Assembly (NCBI GenBank): GCA_945875335.1
Contig: CAMCKD010000005.1
Location: forward strand, 1-46,613
Source of the DNA: an uncultured Clostridia bacterium
GTDB lineage: Bacteria; Bacillota; Clostridia; Oscillospirales; Oscillospiraceae
Direction of reading: 5' to 3'
DNA: 46,613 nucleotides
Made by a program: the position numbers and the translations under genes. The notes under the pieces were generated by a model, which was not told the DNA's origin, did no database searches, and saw only the letters and a program-made list of their open reading frames with translations. Positions 1 through 8,157 of the stretch are shown piece after piece. Every line of letters begins with the position of its first letter. Within the stretch, counting starts at the first letter, position 1.

Positions 1-182
1 AGCGGGCCGTGCCGGATTTTGTGCCCACCGTCCGCTTTGAGCAGGGCATCCGGGATACCATCGAAAACGTCCTGTCCCACCCGGAGCTCCAGCGGGAGGA
101 CCCGGAATTCGATGAATGGTGCGATAAGGTCATTGCCGCCCAGGAGGCTGCCCTGCGGATGTTCCGGGAGGGCGCAGTATGA
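1..182 (+). CDS. C-terminal end of a NAD-dependent epimerase/dehydratase-like protein (partial)
   Basis: Only the last 59 or so codons are inside the window; the first complete codon begins at position 3 and the TGA is at 180-182. The visible tail is hydrophilic and helical, with a PTVRFEQGIRDTI stretch followed by HPELQ and DPEFDEW. This resembles the C-terminal tail of clostridial NAD-dependent epimerase/dehydratase family proteins, in which a ‘F..GIR.TI…HPEL’ pattern follows the substrate domain. The Rossmann fold itself lies outside the window, so the assignment rests on the tail alone. The stop overlaps the ATG of the following symporter gene (ATGA arrangement), so the two are probably translationally coupled. 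Confidence 0.5.
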   Translation, partial: RAVPDFVPTVRFEQGIRDTIENVLSHPELQREDPEFDEWCDKVIAAQEAALRMFREGAV

Positions 183-1570
183 TTGAATGGATCGCAAACA
201 TCAATGGCATTGTAAATAATTTCATCTGGGGCGTCCCCGCCATCATCTGCATTGTGGGCGTGGGACTGCTGCTGACCTTCCGCACCGGCTGCATTCAGGT
301 ACGGAAATTCAAGCAGGCCATGGCTGCCACCCTGGGCAAGGTCTTTGAACGCAAAGCCGCCAAAGAGGGCTCCATCAGCCCCTTCCAGGCGGTGTGTACC
401 GCATTGGCGGGCACCGTGGGCACGGGCAATATCGCCGGTGTGGCGGGAGCCGTGGCCATCGGCGGCCCGGGAGCAGTGTTCTGGATGTGGTGCTCCGCCT
501 TTTTGGGCATGTGCACCAAATTCTCCGAGGTGGTGCTGGCCATCCATTACCGGGAGAAGAACGCCCAGGGAGAATACATCGGCGGCCCCATGTACTACAT
601 CAAGAACGGCCTGGGCCCCAAGTGGAAATGGCTGGCCTCTCTGTATGCCCTGTTTGGCGTCCTCACCGTCTTCGGCACCGGCAACGCCACCCAGGTGAAC
701 ACCATCGTCTCCTCCATCAACACGGCACTGGAAAGCTTCCACCTCATCAACGCCGACCAGGCCTCCATCATGAAGCTGATGGTGGGCATCATCATTGCCA
801 TCTTGGTGGCGGTGGTGCTGCTGGGAGGCATCAAGCGCATCGGCCAGGTGGCGGAAAAGCTGGTGCCCTTCATGGCGGTGCTGTATATCGTGCTGGCTCT
901 GGGCATCATTGCCATCAATTTCCGCCGGGTGCCCGGGGTGTTCGCCATGATTTTTGAGGGAGCCTTTACCCCCAGAGCGGCCACCGGCGGCATCATCGGC
1001 TCCATGTTCATCAGCCTGAAAAAGGGCGTGTCCCGGGGCATCTTCTCCAACGAGGCGGGTCTCGGCACCGGCTCCATCGCCCACGCCTGCTCCGATACCG
1101 ACGACGCGGTGCAGCAGGGCTATTTCGGCATCTTCGAGGTGTTCATGGATACCATCGTCATCTGCACCATGACCGCTTTGGTGATCCTTTGCAGCGGCGT
1201 TCCTGTTGCCTACGGCGAGGCGGCGGGGGCGGAGCTGACCATCTCCGGCTTCACCTCCACCTACGGCAGCTGGGTGTCGATTTTCACGGCGGTATCCATG
1301 TGCTGCTTCGCCTTCTCCACCATCATCGGCTGGGGACTGTACGGCTCCCGCTGCGTGGAGTTCATCTTCACCTCCAAGGCCGTGAAGCCCTTCCTGGTGG
1401 CCTATTCCCTGGTCTCCATCGTGGGTGCCACCATCGATTTGGGACTGCTGTGGGACATTGCCGAGACCTTCAACGGCCTGATGGCGATTCCCAACCTGAT
1501 TGCCCTGTTCCTGCTGTCCGGCGTGGTGGTCAAGCTGGTGCGGGGAGAATCGGTGCCCAGTCGGCTGTAA
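179..1570 (+). CDS. Alanine/glycine:cation symporter (AGCS family)
   Basis: A 463-residue integral membrane protein of the AGCS family, which imports alanine or glycine together with Na+ or H+ across the cytoplasmic membrane. The family hallmark is clear near residues 79-100: GTVGTGNIAGVAGAVAIGGP, followed by a WMW stretch, a KFSEV helix and GGPMYYI. About ten hydrophobic segments are spread along the protein, and the length is that of a complete family member. A second conserved stretch, SNEAGLGTGSIAHA, lies around residue 290. The ATG overlaps the stop of the upstream epimerase-like gene. An HD-domain gene starts 13 bases after the stop, so the three probably form one transcript. The exact substrate cannot be read from sequence. 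Confidence 0.93.
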   Translation: MIEWIANINGIVNNFIWGVPAIICIVGVGLLLTFRTGCIQVRKFKQAMAATLGKVFERKAAKEGSISPFQAVCTALAGTVGTGNIAGVAGAVAIGGPGAVFWMWCSAFLGMCTKFSEVVLAIHYREKNAQGEYIGGPMYYIKNGLGPKWKWLASLYALFGVLTVFGTGNATQVNTIVSSINTALESFHLINADQASIMKLMVGIIIAILVAVVLLGGIKRIGQVAEKLVPFMAVLYIVLALGIIAINFRRVPGVFAMIFEGAFTPRAATGGIIGSMFISLKKGVSRGIFSNEAGLGTGSIAHACSDTDDAVQQGYFGIFEVFMDTIVICTMTALVILCSGVPVAYGEAAGAELTISGFTSTYGSWVSIFTAVSMCCFAFSTIIGWGLYGSRCVEFIFTSKAVKPFLVAYSLVSIVGATIDLGLLWDIAETFNGLMAIPNLIALFLLSGVVVKLVRGESVPSRL

Positions 1571-1583
1571 GAGGGAGCGGAAG

Positions 1584-2156
1584 ATGGAACCAAAGCAATA
1601 TCTTGACATGCTCCATACCGCGGTCAGGCTGAAGGACACCACCCGCCACTGCGATACCCCCGGGGGCCGCAGAGAAACCGTGGCGGAGCACAGCTGGCGG
1701 CTGGCGCTGATGGCCTTCTGGCTCAAGGACGAATTCCCGGAGCTGGACATGAACCGGGTGGTGTCCATGTGCCTGATTCATGACCTGGGGGAGTGCTTCA
1801 CCGGGGACATTCCCGTGTTCGAGAAAACCACTGCCCATGAAGCCCGGGAGGAAGCCCTGCTCACCGCCTGGGTGGACGCCCTGCCGGAGCCGGTTCGGGA
1901 AGAAATGGGCTCCCTCTACCAGGAAATGAACCAGCTGAAAACCCCGGAGGCCAAGCTCTATAAGGCCCTGGACGGTCTGGAAGCCCTGATTTCCCACAAC
2001 GAGTCGGACATCTCCTCCTGGGAGCCCAATGAATACGATTTGCAGCTGACCTATGCCCTTGACCGCATGCAGTTCAGCCCCTATCTTGTCCGCCTCCGGG
2101 AACAGGTGAGACAGGACAGCCTGGAGAAAATCCGGCAGGCCAAGGAAAGGAAATAA
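1584..2156 (+). CDS. HD-domain phosphohydrolase, YfbR/5'-deoxynucleotidase-like
   Basis: A 190-residue cytosolic protein of the HD superfamily. The metal-binding set is visible: H36 in EHSWRL, the H66-D67 doublet in CLIHDLGECFTGDIP with E70 and D75, and a later Asp in the KALDGLEAL helix. Proteins of this size and pattern (YfbR and the HDDC2 group) dephosphorylate 5'-deoxynucleoside monophosphates, so a nucleotide-salvage role is the best guess. I chose the ATG at 1584 (MEPKQYLDML) because GGGAGCGG lies just upstream and an earlier in-frame start would sit inside the symporter gene. The substrate is inferred only from the family. Confidence 0.82.
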   Translation: MEPKQYLDMLHTAVRLKDTTRHCDTPGGRRETVAEHSWRLALMAFWLKDEFPELDMNRVVSMCLIHDLGECFTGDIPVFEKTTAHEAREEALLTAWVDALPEPVREEMGSLYQEMNQLKTPEAKLYKALDGLEALISHNESDISSWEPNEYDLQLTYALDRMQFSPYLVRLREQVRQDSLEKIRQAKERK

Positions 2157-2245
2157 GTTATCCACAATCTTTTCCACAGCTGGGATTTCGTTTCCACAGC
2201 TTTTCCACAGCAATTCACAGCCATTCACACCGATTCCACAGACTT
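2157..2245 (+). other. Cluster of DnaA-box-like repeats (candidate origin or DnaA-binding region)
   Basis: The gap holds a perfect DnaA box, TTATCCACA, at 2158-2166. Close relatives in the same orientation follow: TTTTCCACA at 2170-2178, GTTTCCACA at 2190-2198, TTTTCCACA at 2201-2209, then weaker TTCACA/TTCCACA units at about 2212-2240. The 3' end of the neighbouring minus-strand replisome-organizer-like gene directly beyond is visibly AT-rich (about 2265-2350). A DnaA-box array next to an AT-rich stretch is the usual layout of a bacterial or plasmid origin. No dnaA or dnaN gene is present, so this is more likely an origin or DnaA-titration site tied to the adjacent gene than the chromosomal oriC. 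Confidence 0.5.
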
Positions 2246-2920
2246 TTACCCAGAGGCTGTGTTTGGCACAGAACCGTGAATTCCAGAGAAATATTTGGAA
2301 TTTCTCAGTAAATCAACGGAATTACCGCGATTTTTTACGAATTCGATTTCAGAATCACCCGGGTTTTGCGCGTCCTGTGAGCCCCCGCTCCTCGCGCGCG
2401 CCCGGGCGTTTTCCTGTCCTTGCCTGTTATTTCCTGAATTATCCTGAATTCTATTATCCTTTATTACCCTATCCTTACCTAACCTAACCTGGGTTAACCG
2501 GCTGTCACCCAAAAAAACAACCTCTGGTTCACCGTTGGTTTCCGCCTGGTTAACCACTGGTTGGCAGCTGGGTTCCGGCTGGGGTTCTTCCGCGGGCAGC
2601 TCCGGCACACAATGGGGGAAGCGGCTGCGATAGATGCTGGGGGTGTAGCGGTCCCGGCGCACCAGGTTGTTCACCGTCCAGTCCACAAGATGCACCACGA
2701 AATCATCCCGGTCTTCGATGGTGATGAAGCCCCGCTGCTCCAGTTCAATCAGGTGCACTTCCTCCGCCCCGGTGGCCCGGAGCCGCACCAGGGCCTCCAC
2801 GAAGCCATCGTCATCCGCTTCCATCCCCAAATCATAGTAAAGCGCCCGGGCCTGGGCACTCAGCCGCAAAAACCGCCCGCTCCCCGTGACAGACCGGGCA
2901 AACATTCTCCGATTGGCCAT
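2246..2920 (-). CDS. Replisome organizer-like protein (phage/plasmid DnaD-type N-terminal domain)
   Basis: A 224-residue protein. Its N-terminal 100 residues (MANRRMFARS…, ALYYDLGMEADDDGF, RRDRYTPSIYRSRFP) match the pattern of phage replisome-organizer N-terminal domains, a winged-helix fold that binds origin DNA. The second half is low complexity. Residues 141-176 (RLTQVRLGKDRVIKDNRIQD and onward) are encoded by an AGGATA/TTAGG-rich repetitive stretch at 2393-2500, as is common in this protein class. The start at 2920 has AAAGGAGGA seven bases upstream. A good promoter faces it (see 2951-2979). No DnaC/DnaB-loader partner or other phage gene lies nearby, so it may be a lone survivor of a mobile element or a domesticated gene. 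The C-terminal half has no recognisable DnaD_2 domain. Confidence 0.62.
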   Translation of the reverse strand: MANRRMFARSVTGSGRFLRLSAQARALYYDLGMEADDDGFVEALVRLRATGAEEVHLIELEQRGFITIEDRDDFVVHLVDWTVNNLVRRDRYTPSIYRSRFPHCVPELPAEEPQPEPSCQPVVNQAETNGEPEVVFLGDSRLTQVRLGKDRVIKDNRIQDNSGNNRQGQENARARARSGGSQDAQNPGDSEIEFVKNRGNSVDLLRNSKYFSGIHGSVPNTASG

Positions 2921-2950
2921 ACTGTTTTCCTCCTTTTGCTGTTTGATAAC

Positions 2951-2979
2951 AGTATAGCACAAATGTTCGTAAACGTCAA
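2951..2979 (-). promoter_or_regulatory. Sigma-A promoter for the replisome-organizer-like gene
   Basis: Read on the minus strand, TTGACG (2974-2979) and TATACT (2951-2956) are separated by exactly 17 bases, pointing at the ATG at 2920. The match is one base off consensus in each box. Confidence 0.7.
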
Positions 2980-3039
2980 GAGTAATAAACAACGTTTTAA
3001 TAAACAAACCAAGTTGAATGTAATAGGGTGTCACACTAA

Positions 3040-3210
3040 AAATTATTGTTTGAAGATGCCCTTGGCTCCCCCTCTGGGGGAGCTGCCGAAGGCTGAGGGG
3101 GTGTCGAAGGTTTGTTGCCGGTACGCATTCACGGGCGACACCTCTCCCGACCTCGCTAGCGCTCGGCCACCCTCCCCAGAGGGGAGGGCAAGAGTGTGAC
3201 AACAACATTT
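3040..3210. repeat. Dispersed inverted-repeat element, type A (copy 1)
   Basis: About 170 bases with one end carrying CTCCCCCTCTGGGGGAG and the other CCTCCCCAGAGGGGAGG, between outer ends resembling AAATTATTGTTTG and GACAACAACATTT. A second copy in the opposite orientation lies at 13541-13730. Both share the core GGTCGGGAGAGGTGTCG (on one strand or the other). It has no coding capacity and looks like a MITE-type non-autonomous element. Confidence 0.75.
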
Positions 3211-3223
3211 TTGAAAGAAAAAC

Positions 3224-3252
3224 TTGCTTTTTCTCCTTCTGCGGGATATAAT
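3224..3252 (+). promoter_or_regulatory. Sigma-A promoter for smc
   Basis: TTGCTT at 3224-3229 and a perfect TATAAT at 3247-3252 are separated by 17 bases, 41 bases before the smc start codon. It lies just outside the type A repeat. Confidence 0.72.
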
Positions 3253-3292
3253 AAGCTGATACTTTTCGATCAAATTTGCTTGAGGTTATGCT

Positions 3293-6200
3293 GTGTATCT
3301 AAAATCTTTGGAATTGCAGGGCTTTAAGTCCTTCCCGGATAAGACGCTGATTCGGTTCGGCGACGACATCACCGCCATCGTCGGGCCCAACGGCTCCGGC
3401 AAATCGAATATTTCCGATGCCATTCTCTGGGTCATGGGCGAGCAGAGCTCCAAAACCCTCCGGGGCGCCAAGATGGAGGACGTGATCTTCGGCGGCACCC
3501 AGAAGCGGGGCGCCGTGGGCTTCGCGGAGGCCACATTGACCCTGGACAACTCCGACCGGGCGCTTGCCTATGATGCCGACGAGGTGATGGTCACCCGCCG
3601 GTATTACCGCAGCGGCGACGGCGAATACTACATCAACCGCCAGTCCGCCCGGCTCAAGGACATCAACGAGCTGTTTATGGACACGGGGCTGGGCCGGGAG
3701 GGCTACTCCAACATCGGCCAGGGACGCATCGACGAAATTCTCTCCATCAAGAGCAATGACCGCCGGGAAATCTTTGAGGAAGCGGCGGGCATCTCCAAAT
3801 ACCGCCACCGCAAGGAGGAAACCGAGCGGAAGCTGGCGCAGACCGAGGACAACCTGATGCGCATTGGCGACAAGGTGTCCGAATTGGAGCTTCAATTGGA
3901 ACCCCTGAAAATCCAGTCCGAAAAGGCCAGAAAGTACCTGGAACTGAAGGACGAGCTCCGGGGGGTGGAGGTGGCCGTGTGGCTGGACACCCTGGACAAG
4001 CTCTCCGCCGCCGCCAAAAAGGCAGAGGAGGACTATGCCTCGGCCTCCTTCGTGCTGCAGCAGGCTCACGACGATCTGGACAGGCTCTATGCCCAGGCCG
4101 AGGAATTGGGCCAGACCCTCCGGGAAAAGGACGGGGAGCTGGAAACCGTCCGGGTCAAGGCCAATATGCTGGAATCCACCCATCAGCAGCTGGAGGGCCA
4201 GATGGCAGTCCTCCGGGGCAATGTGGAAAACAACAACGCCAATATCCACAGGATTCAGGAGGAATTAAAGGGTCAGGAGGATCGCTCCGGGGGCATCAGC
4301 AGCCAGATCCAGCAGACCCAGGCCCGGATCCAGGAGGCGGACGCACTGATCGCCCAAAAGACCGCCCAGCTGGGGGAATTGGAGCAGCGTCTGGCTGCCA
4401 TGACCGCCAGCGCCCAGGGCATGACCAAGCGGTTTTTGGAGCTGCGGGGTCAGGAATCCACCCTGGCCGCCGACATTGCGGGCAGGGAAGCGGATGTCCG
4501 GAGCTTGGAGGACAGCATCTCCCAGAGCGCCCAGCGGCTGGAGCAGCTGAACGCCGACCTGGCCTCCGGGGCCTCCCGCCGCTGCGGTGCCCAGACCGAG
4601 CTGCAAAAGGCTCAGCAGCAGCTAAAGCAGGCCCAGGAGCAGGTCACCGCCGCGAACAATACCATCTCCGGCTATACCCTGCGCCAGTCCTCCCGGGCAA
4701 AGCGCATGGAGGACGCCGCCCAGAAGCTGCGGCAGTTGACCTCTGATTTGGATTCCGTCACCGCCAAAGCCCGGGTGTTCCGGGCCATGGAGCGGGATTT
4801 TGAGAATTACCAGAAATCCGTCCGCATGGTGATGCAGGAGGCGGAACGGGGCAGACTCCGTGGCGTTCACGGCCCGGTGTCAAGGCTCATCCGCACCGAG
4901 GACGGCTACACCGTGGCCATTGAGATCGCCCTGGGCGCCGCCATGCAGCAGATCGTGGTGGGAAATGAGTCCGACGGCAAGGCGGCCATCTCCTTTCTGA
5001 AACGCACCGGCGGAGGAAGAGCCACCTTCCTGCCCCTGACGGGAATTCAGGGGCGGATTTTGCAGGAGAGCGGCCTGGAAAGCTGCCGGGGCTTCGTGGG
5101 CGTGGCCTCGGAGCTGGTTCACTGTGAAAAGACCTACCGGGCCATCGTGGACAATCTGCTGGGCCGCACCGTCATTGTCCAGGACATGGACGCTGCCATT
5201 GCCATGTCCCAGAAATACCGCAGCCGCTTCAAGATCGTCACCCTGGACGGCCAGGTGATGAACCCCGGCGGCTCCATGACCGGCGGCTCTGTGAACAAGG
5301 AGGCCGGCATCCTCTCCCGGGCCAACGAGCTGGAAAAGCTCACCGCCCAGGAAAAGCAATTGGAAAACGACAAGCTGGTGGCTCAGGCAGAGTTGACGGA
5401 AGCCCGGCGGCAGTATGACCAGGTGGAGTTTGAGCTCTCCGCCGCCAGAGATCAGCTCCGGGAGGCGGAGGATCAGGTGCTCCGGCTCCAGGGTCAGGAG
5501 AAGCAGTACCAGGTGATGGTGGATGCCATCGTGGAAGCAGAGCAGTCCGCTCGCCGGGAGCTGGAGGCCCTGCAGCAGCGCAGCCAGACCGACCGGGAGC
5601 GCTACGCCAGCCAGCAGGGCAAGGTGCAGCTGCTCACCCAGCAGCTGGTGCAGTGCCGGGTAGAAATTGCCCAATTGGAGGGCAGCCAGACGGAGACCGT
5701 GGAGGCCACCGCCGAAATCAACGACCAAATCACCAATCTGAAAACCGACACCGCCGCCCTGGATGCCCAGCGTGCTACCGCGCAAAGCCACATTCAGGAC
5801 TTACTGGAACTCCGCTCTGCCATGGAAGGCGACCGGGAGAAGAAGCTGGCGCTGATGGATTCCATCCGGCAGGAGACAGCGCGGCTGGAAGGGGAGATCG
5901 AAGCCCTCCGCCAACGTCAGCAGGAAAATGATGACCAGGCGGCGGATATGAAGCGCCAGGTGGAGGCGGCCATCACCGACCGCTCCCAGACCGAGGCCGC
6001 CAAGACCCTCTGCGAGCGGGAGGCTCAGGAAAAGAGCAAGGACATTCTGAACATGGAGCGGGCCTGTGCTCTTTTGGAGCAGAAAAAGGTCACCTCCTCC
6101 ATGGAGGAAAAGCAGATCATCGACAAGCTCTGGGACTCCTACGCCCTGACCCCCAGCACCGCCAAGGAATCCCGGGGAGAAATCGAGTCCATCGCCGCAG

Positions 6201-6865
6201 GCAACCGGCGCATTGGAGAATTGAAGCGGAAAATCGCCGCCCTGGGCACCCCCAACCTGGGAGCCATCGAGGAATACGCCCGGGTCAACGAGCGCTACAC
6301 CTATCTGGTAGGCCAGCGGGACGATGTGCTCACCTCCAAGCGGGAGCTGGAAAGCATCATCCGGGACATCACCAAGGAAATGACCACCATCTTCGTCACC
6401 GAGTTCCAGAAAATCGACCACTATTTCGGGGAGGTTTTCCAGGAGATGTTCGGCGGCGGCAAGGGTCAGCTGATTCTGGAGGACCCGGAGAACCCCCTGA
6501 CCTGCGGCATTGAGATTCGGGTGCAGCCCCCCGGCAAGCAGGTGAAGACCATCACCCTGCTCTCCGGCGGCGAGAAGGCCTTCGTGGCGGCGGCATTGTA
6601 CTTCGCCATTTTGAAGGTGCGGCCCACCCCCTTCTGTTTGCTGGACGAGATCGACGCCGCCCTGGACGAGCGGAATGTGGACCGGGTGGCAAACTACATG
6701 CACAGCCTGAGCAAAAAGACCCAGTTCATCGTCATCACCCACCGCCGTGGCACCATGGAAGCCGCCGATGTGCTCTACGGCGTCACCATGCAGGAGCAGG
6801 GCGTTTCCACGCTGCTGCGCTTGGATTTGAACCAAATGACCGAAATGCTGGGCATTGCCGAGTAA
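3293..6865 (+). CDS. smc: Chromosome segregation protein SMC
   Basis: A 1190-residue SMC ATPase, full length for the family. It dimerises and, with ScpA/ScpB, forms the condensin ring that compacts and separates sister chromosomes. Visible parts in order: Walker A GPNGSGKS at 31-38; an N-terminal coiled coil rich in Q/E/L/A to about residue 500; the hinge at about 510-680 with GVHGPVSRLI and a GGSMTGGS turn; a second coiled coil; the LSGGEKA signature near 1089; and Walker B CLLDEIDAALDE near 1115. The start is GTG at 3293, with GAGGT a few bases upstream and the typical MYLKSLELQGFKSF beginning. Downstream comes ftsY, the common Firmicutes order. A 380-base repeat-filled gap separates them, so ftsY may have its own transcript. 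Confidence 0.97.
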   Translation: MYLKSLELQGFKSFPDKTLIRFGDDITAIVGPNGSGKSNISDAILWVMGEQSSKTLRGAKMEDVIFGGTQKRGAVGFAEATLTLDNSDRALAYDADEVMVTRRYYRSGDGEYYINRQSARLKDINELFMDTGLGREGYSNIGQGRIDEILSIKSNDRREIFEEAAGISKYRHRKEETERKLAQTEDNLMRIGDKVSELELQLEPLKIQSEKARKYLELKDELRGVEVAVWLDTLDKLSAAAKKAEEDYASASFVLQQAHDDLDRLYAQAEELGQTLREKDGELETVRVKANMLESTHQQLEGQMAVLRGNVENNNANIHRIQEELKGQEDRSGGISSQIQQTQARIQEADALIAQKTAQLGELEQRLAAMTASAQGMTKRFLELRGQESTLAADIAGREADVRSLEDSISQSAQRLEQLNADLASGASRRCGAQTELQKAQQQLKQAQEQVTAANNTISGYTLRQSSRAKRMEDAAQKLRQLTSDLDSVTAKARVFRAMERDFENYQKSVRMVMQEAERGRLRGVHGPVSRLIRTEDGYTVAIEIALGAAMQQIVVGNESDGKAAISFLKRTGGGRATFLPLTGIQGRILQESGLESCRGFVGVASELVHCEKTYRAIVDNLLGRTVIVQDMDAAIAMSQKYRSRFKIVTLDGQVMNPGGSMTGGSVNKEAGILSRANELEKLTAQEKQLENDKLVAQAELTEARRQYDQVEFELSAARDQLREAEDQVLRLQGQEKQYQVMVDAIVEAEQSARRELEALQQRSQTDRERYASQQGKVQLLTQQLVQCRVEIAQLEGSQTETVEATAEINDQITNLKTDTAALDAQRATAQSHIQDLLELRSAMEGDREKKLALMDSIRQETARLEGEIEALRQRQQENDDQAADMKRQVEAAITDRSQTEAAKTLCEREAQEKSKDILNMERACALLEQKKVTSSMEEKQIIDKLWDSYALTPSTAKESRGEIESIAAGNRRIGELKRKIAALGTPNLGAIEEYARVNERYTYLVGQRDDVLTSKRELESIIRDITKEMTTIFVTEFQKIDHYFGEVFQEMFGGGKGQLILEDPENPLTCGIEIRVQPPGKQVKTITLLSGGEKAFVAAALYFAILKVRPTPFCLLDEIDAALDERNVDRVANYMHSLSKKTQFIVITHRRGTMEAADVLYGVTMQEQGVSTLLRLDLNQMTEMLGIAE

Positions 6866-6892
6866 ATCACTACTATAAAACGTTGTTTGAAG

Positions 6893-6927
6893 AGATATAA
6901 GATATAAGATACGAGATATAAGATAAT
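6893..6927 (+). repeat. Short tandem repeat, 7-base unit AGATATA, five units
   Basis: Five consecutive, in-phase heptamers (AGATATA, AGATATA, AGATACG, AGATATA, AGATAAT) lie just after smc. They follow a CGTTGTTTG head that resembles the head of the other intergenic repeats in this window. Confidence 0.8.
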
Positions 6928-6978
6928 GTGTCGATCGGTTATCTCAGCAATGTGGCACCTTAGTTACCTCACGCCATC

Positions 6979-7063
6979 GTAGGGGCGGCTACCAGCCGCC
7001 CGCCAGGCAATGCAACTGAGTGTTCGGCTGAATGGTACCGACCCCAATAATTGCCCAGCCACT
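6979..7063. repeat. Type B inverted-repeat element, truncated copy
   Basis: Begins with the type B end GTAGGGGCGGCTACCAGCCGCCCGC and continues through the ACTGAGTGTTCGG portion. It then stops where the next complete copy (7064-7208) begins. It appears to be half an element left after another copy inserted or recombined beside it. Confidence 0.7.
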
Positions 7064-7208
7064 GTAGGGGAGGCTCGTAGCCTCCCGCCAGCTTTTGGCT
7101 ACTGAGTGTTTCGGTGAATGGTTAAATGTGGGAAACTGGTGCGAATTCGCCCGACATTTCTGAAATTTTTTACCCTGTACTGCGCGGGAGGCTGAGAGCC
7201 TCCCCTAC
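7064..7208. repeat. Type B inverted-repeat element (MITE-like), complete copy
   Basis: A 145-base element bounded by GTAGGGGAGGCT and AGCCTCCCCTAC, each end itself a small hairpin. The interior contains CACCAGTTTCCCAC/GAATTCGCCCGACATTTC in inverse orientation relative to the copies at 9257-9400 and 14419-14563. It ends 37 bases before the ftsY start, so it lies in the ftsY leader. Confidence 0.82.
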
Positions 7209-7245
7209 AGTAGATGGATGGATGAATAAAGAAAGGAACAATTTC

Positions 7246-8148
7246 ATGGGATTTTTTGATAAAATCAAGCAGGGCCTTTCCAAAACCCGGGAAGCCATCA
7301 GCGAGACCTTTAATGACATTTTCTCCGTCTCCGAGCTGGACGACGACTTCTACGACGAATTGGAGGAAAGCCTGATCCTGGCCGACCTGGGCATGGAAAC
7401 CGCCGGAAAAGCCACCCAGCGGCTGAAAAAAGAGGTGTCCGCCCGGCACATCCGCACCGCGGCGGAGGCCAGGCAGGTGCTCCAGGAAATCCTGGTGGAC
7501 ATGCTGAACGTGGGCAGCCCGGAGCTGAACCTGAAAACCCTGCCCAGCGTGATCCTGGTCATCGGCGTCAACGGCGTGGGCAAGACCACCACCATCGGCA
7601 AAATCGCCAAGCAGCAGGTGCAGCAGGGCAAGAAGGTGCTTTTGGTGGCTGCCGATACCTTCCGGGCTGCCGCCGCCGACCAGCTGGAAATCTGGGCCCA
7701 GCGCAGCGGGGCCTCCATCGTCCGCCAGCATGAGGGAGCCGACCCGGCTTCCGTGGTCTACGACGGCATCCAGTCCGCCAAGGCCAAGGACGTGGACGTG
7801 ATCATCATCGACACCGCCGGACGGCTCCACAACAAGGTGAACCTGATGAACGAGCTGAATAAGATCAGCCGCATCGTGGAGCGGGAGCTGCCCCGGGCCA
7901 GCCGGGAGGTACTGCTGGTGCTGGACGGCACCACCGGCCAGAACGGTCTGATTCAGGCCAAGCAGTTCAAGGAAATCGCCGGTGTCACCGCCATCGCCCT
8001 GACCAAGCTGGACGGCACCGCCAAGGGCGGCATCGTCATTGCCGTGGCAGACGCGCTGCAAATCCCGGTGAAGTTCATCGGCGTTGGAGAGCAGGAGGAC
8101 GACCTGATGCCCTTCGTGGCGGAGGATTTTGTGAAGGCACTGTTTTAA
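7246..8148 (+). CDS. ftsY: Signal recognition particle receptor FtsY
   Basis: A 300-residue SRP GTPase that receives ribosome-nascent chain-SRP complexes at the membrane and hands them to SecYEG. The N-terminal four-helix N domain spans about 1-95. The G domain shows GVNGVGKTTT at 107-116, DTFRAAA at 137-143, DTAGR at 189-193 and TKLDGTAKGG at 253-262. There is no long acidic A domain, which is normal for Firmicutes FtsY. I placed the start at ATG 7246 (MGFFDKIKQGL) with AAAGGA eight bases upstream. The reading frame stays open upstream, but that part is translation of the type B repeat and not protein. The next gene starts ten bases after the stop. Confidence 0.96.
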   Translation: MGFFDKIKQGLSKTREAISETFNDIFSVSELDDDFYDELEESLILADLGMETAGKATQRLKKEVSARHIRTAAEARQVLQEILVDMLNVGSPELNLKTLPSVILVIGVNGVGKTTTIGKIAKQQVQQGKKVLLVAADTFRAAAADQLEIWAQRSGASIVRQHEGADPASVVYDGIQSAKAKDVDVIIIDTAGRLHNKVNLMNELNKISRIVERELPRASREVLLVLDGTTGQNGLIQAKQFKEIAGVTAIALTKLDGTAKGGIVIAVADALQIPVKFIGVGEQEDDLMPFVAEDFVKALF

Positions 8149-8157
8149 GGAGACAAG

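Noticed and set aside
2157-2245. Chromosomal replication origin
   Set aside because: DnaA boxes are present but dnaA, dnaN and other oriC neighbours are absent. I report it only as an origin-like or DnaA-binding region.
7126-7245. 40-residue N-terminal extension of FtsY
   Set aside because: The DNA is the end of a type B repeat element; a good ribosome site and the usual MGFFDKIK start lie at 7246.
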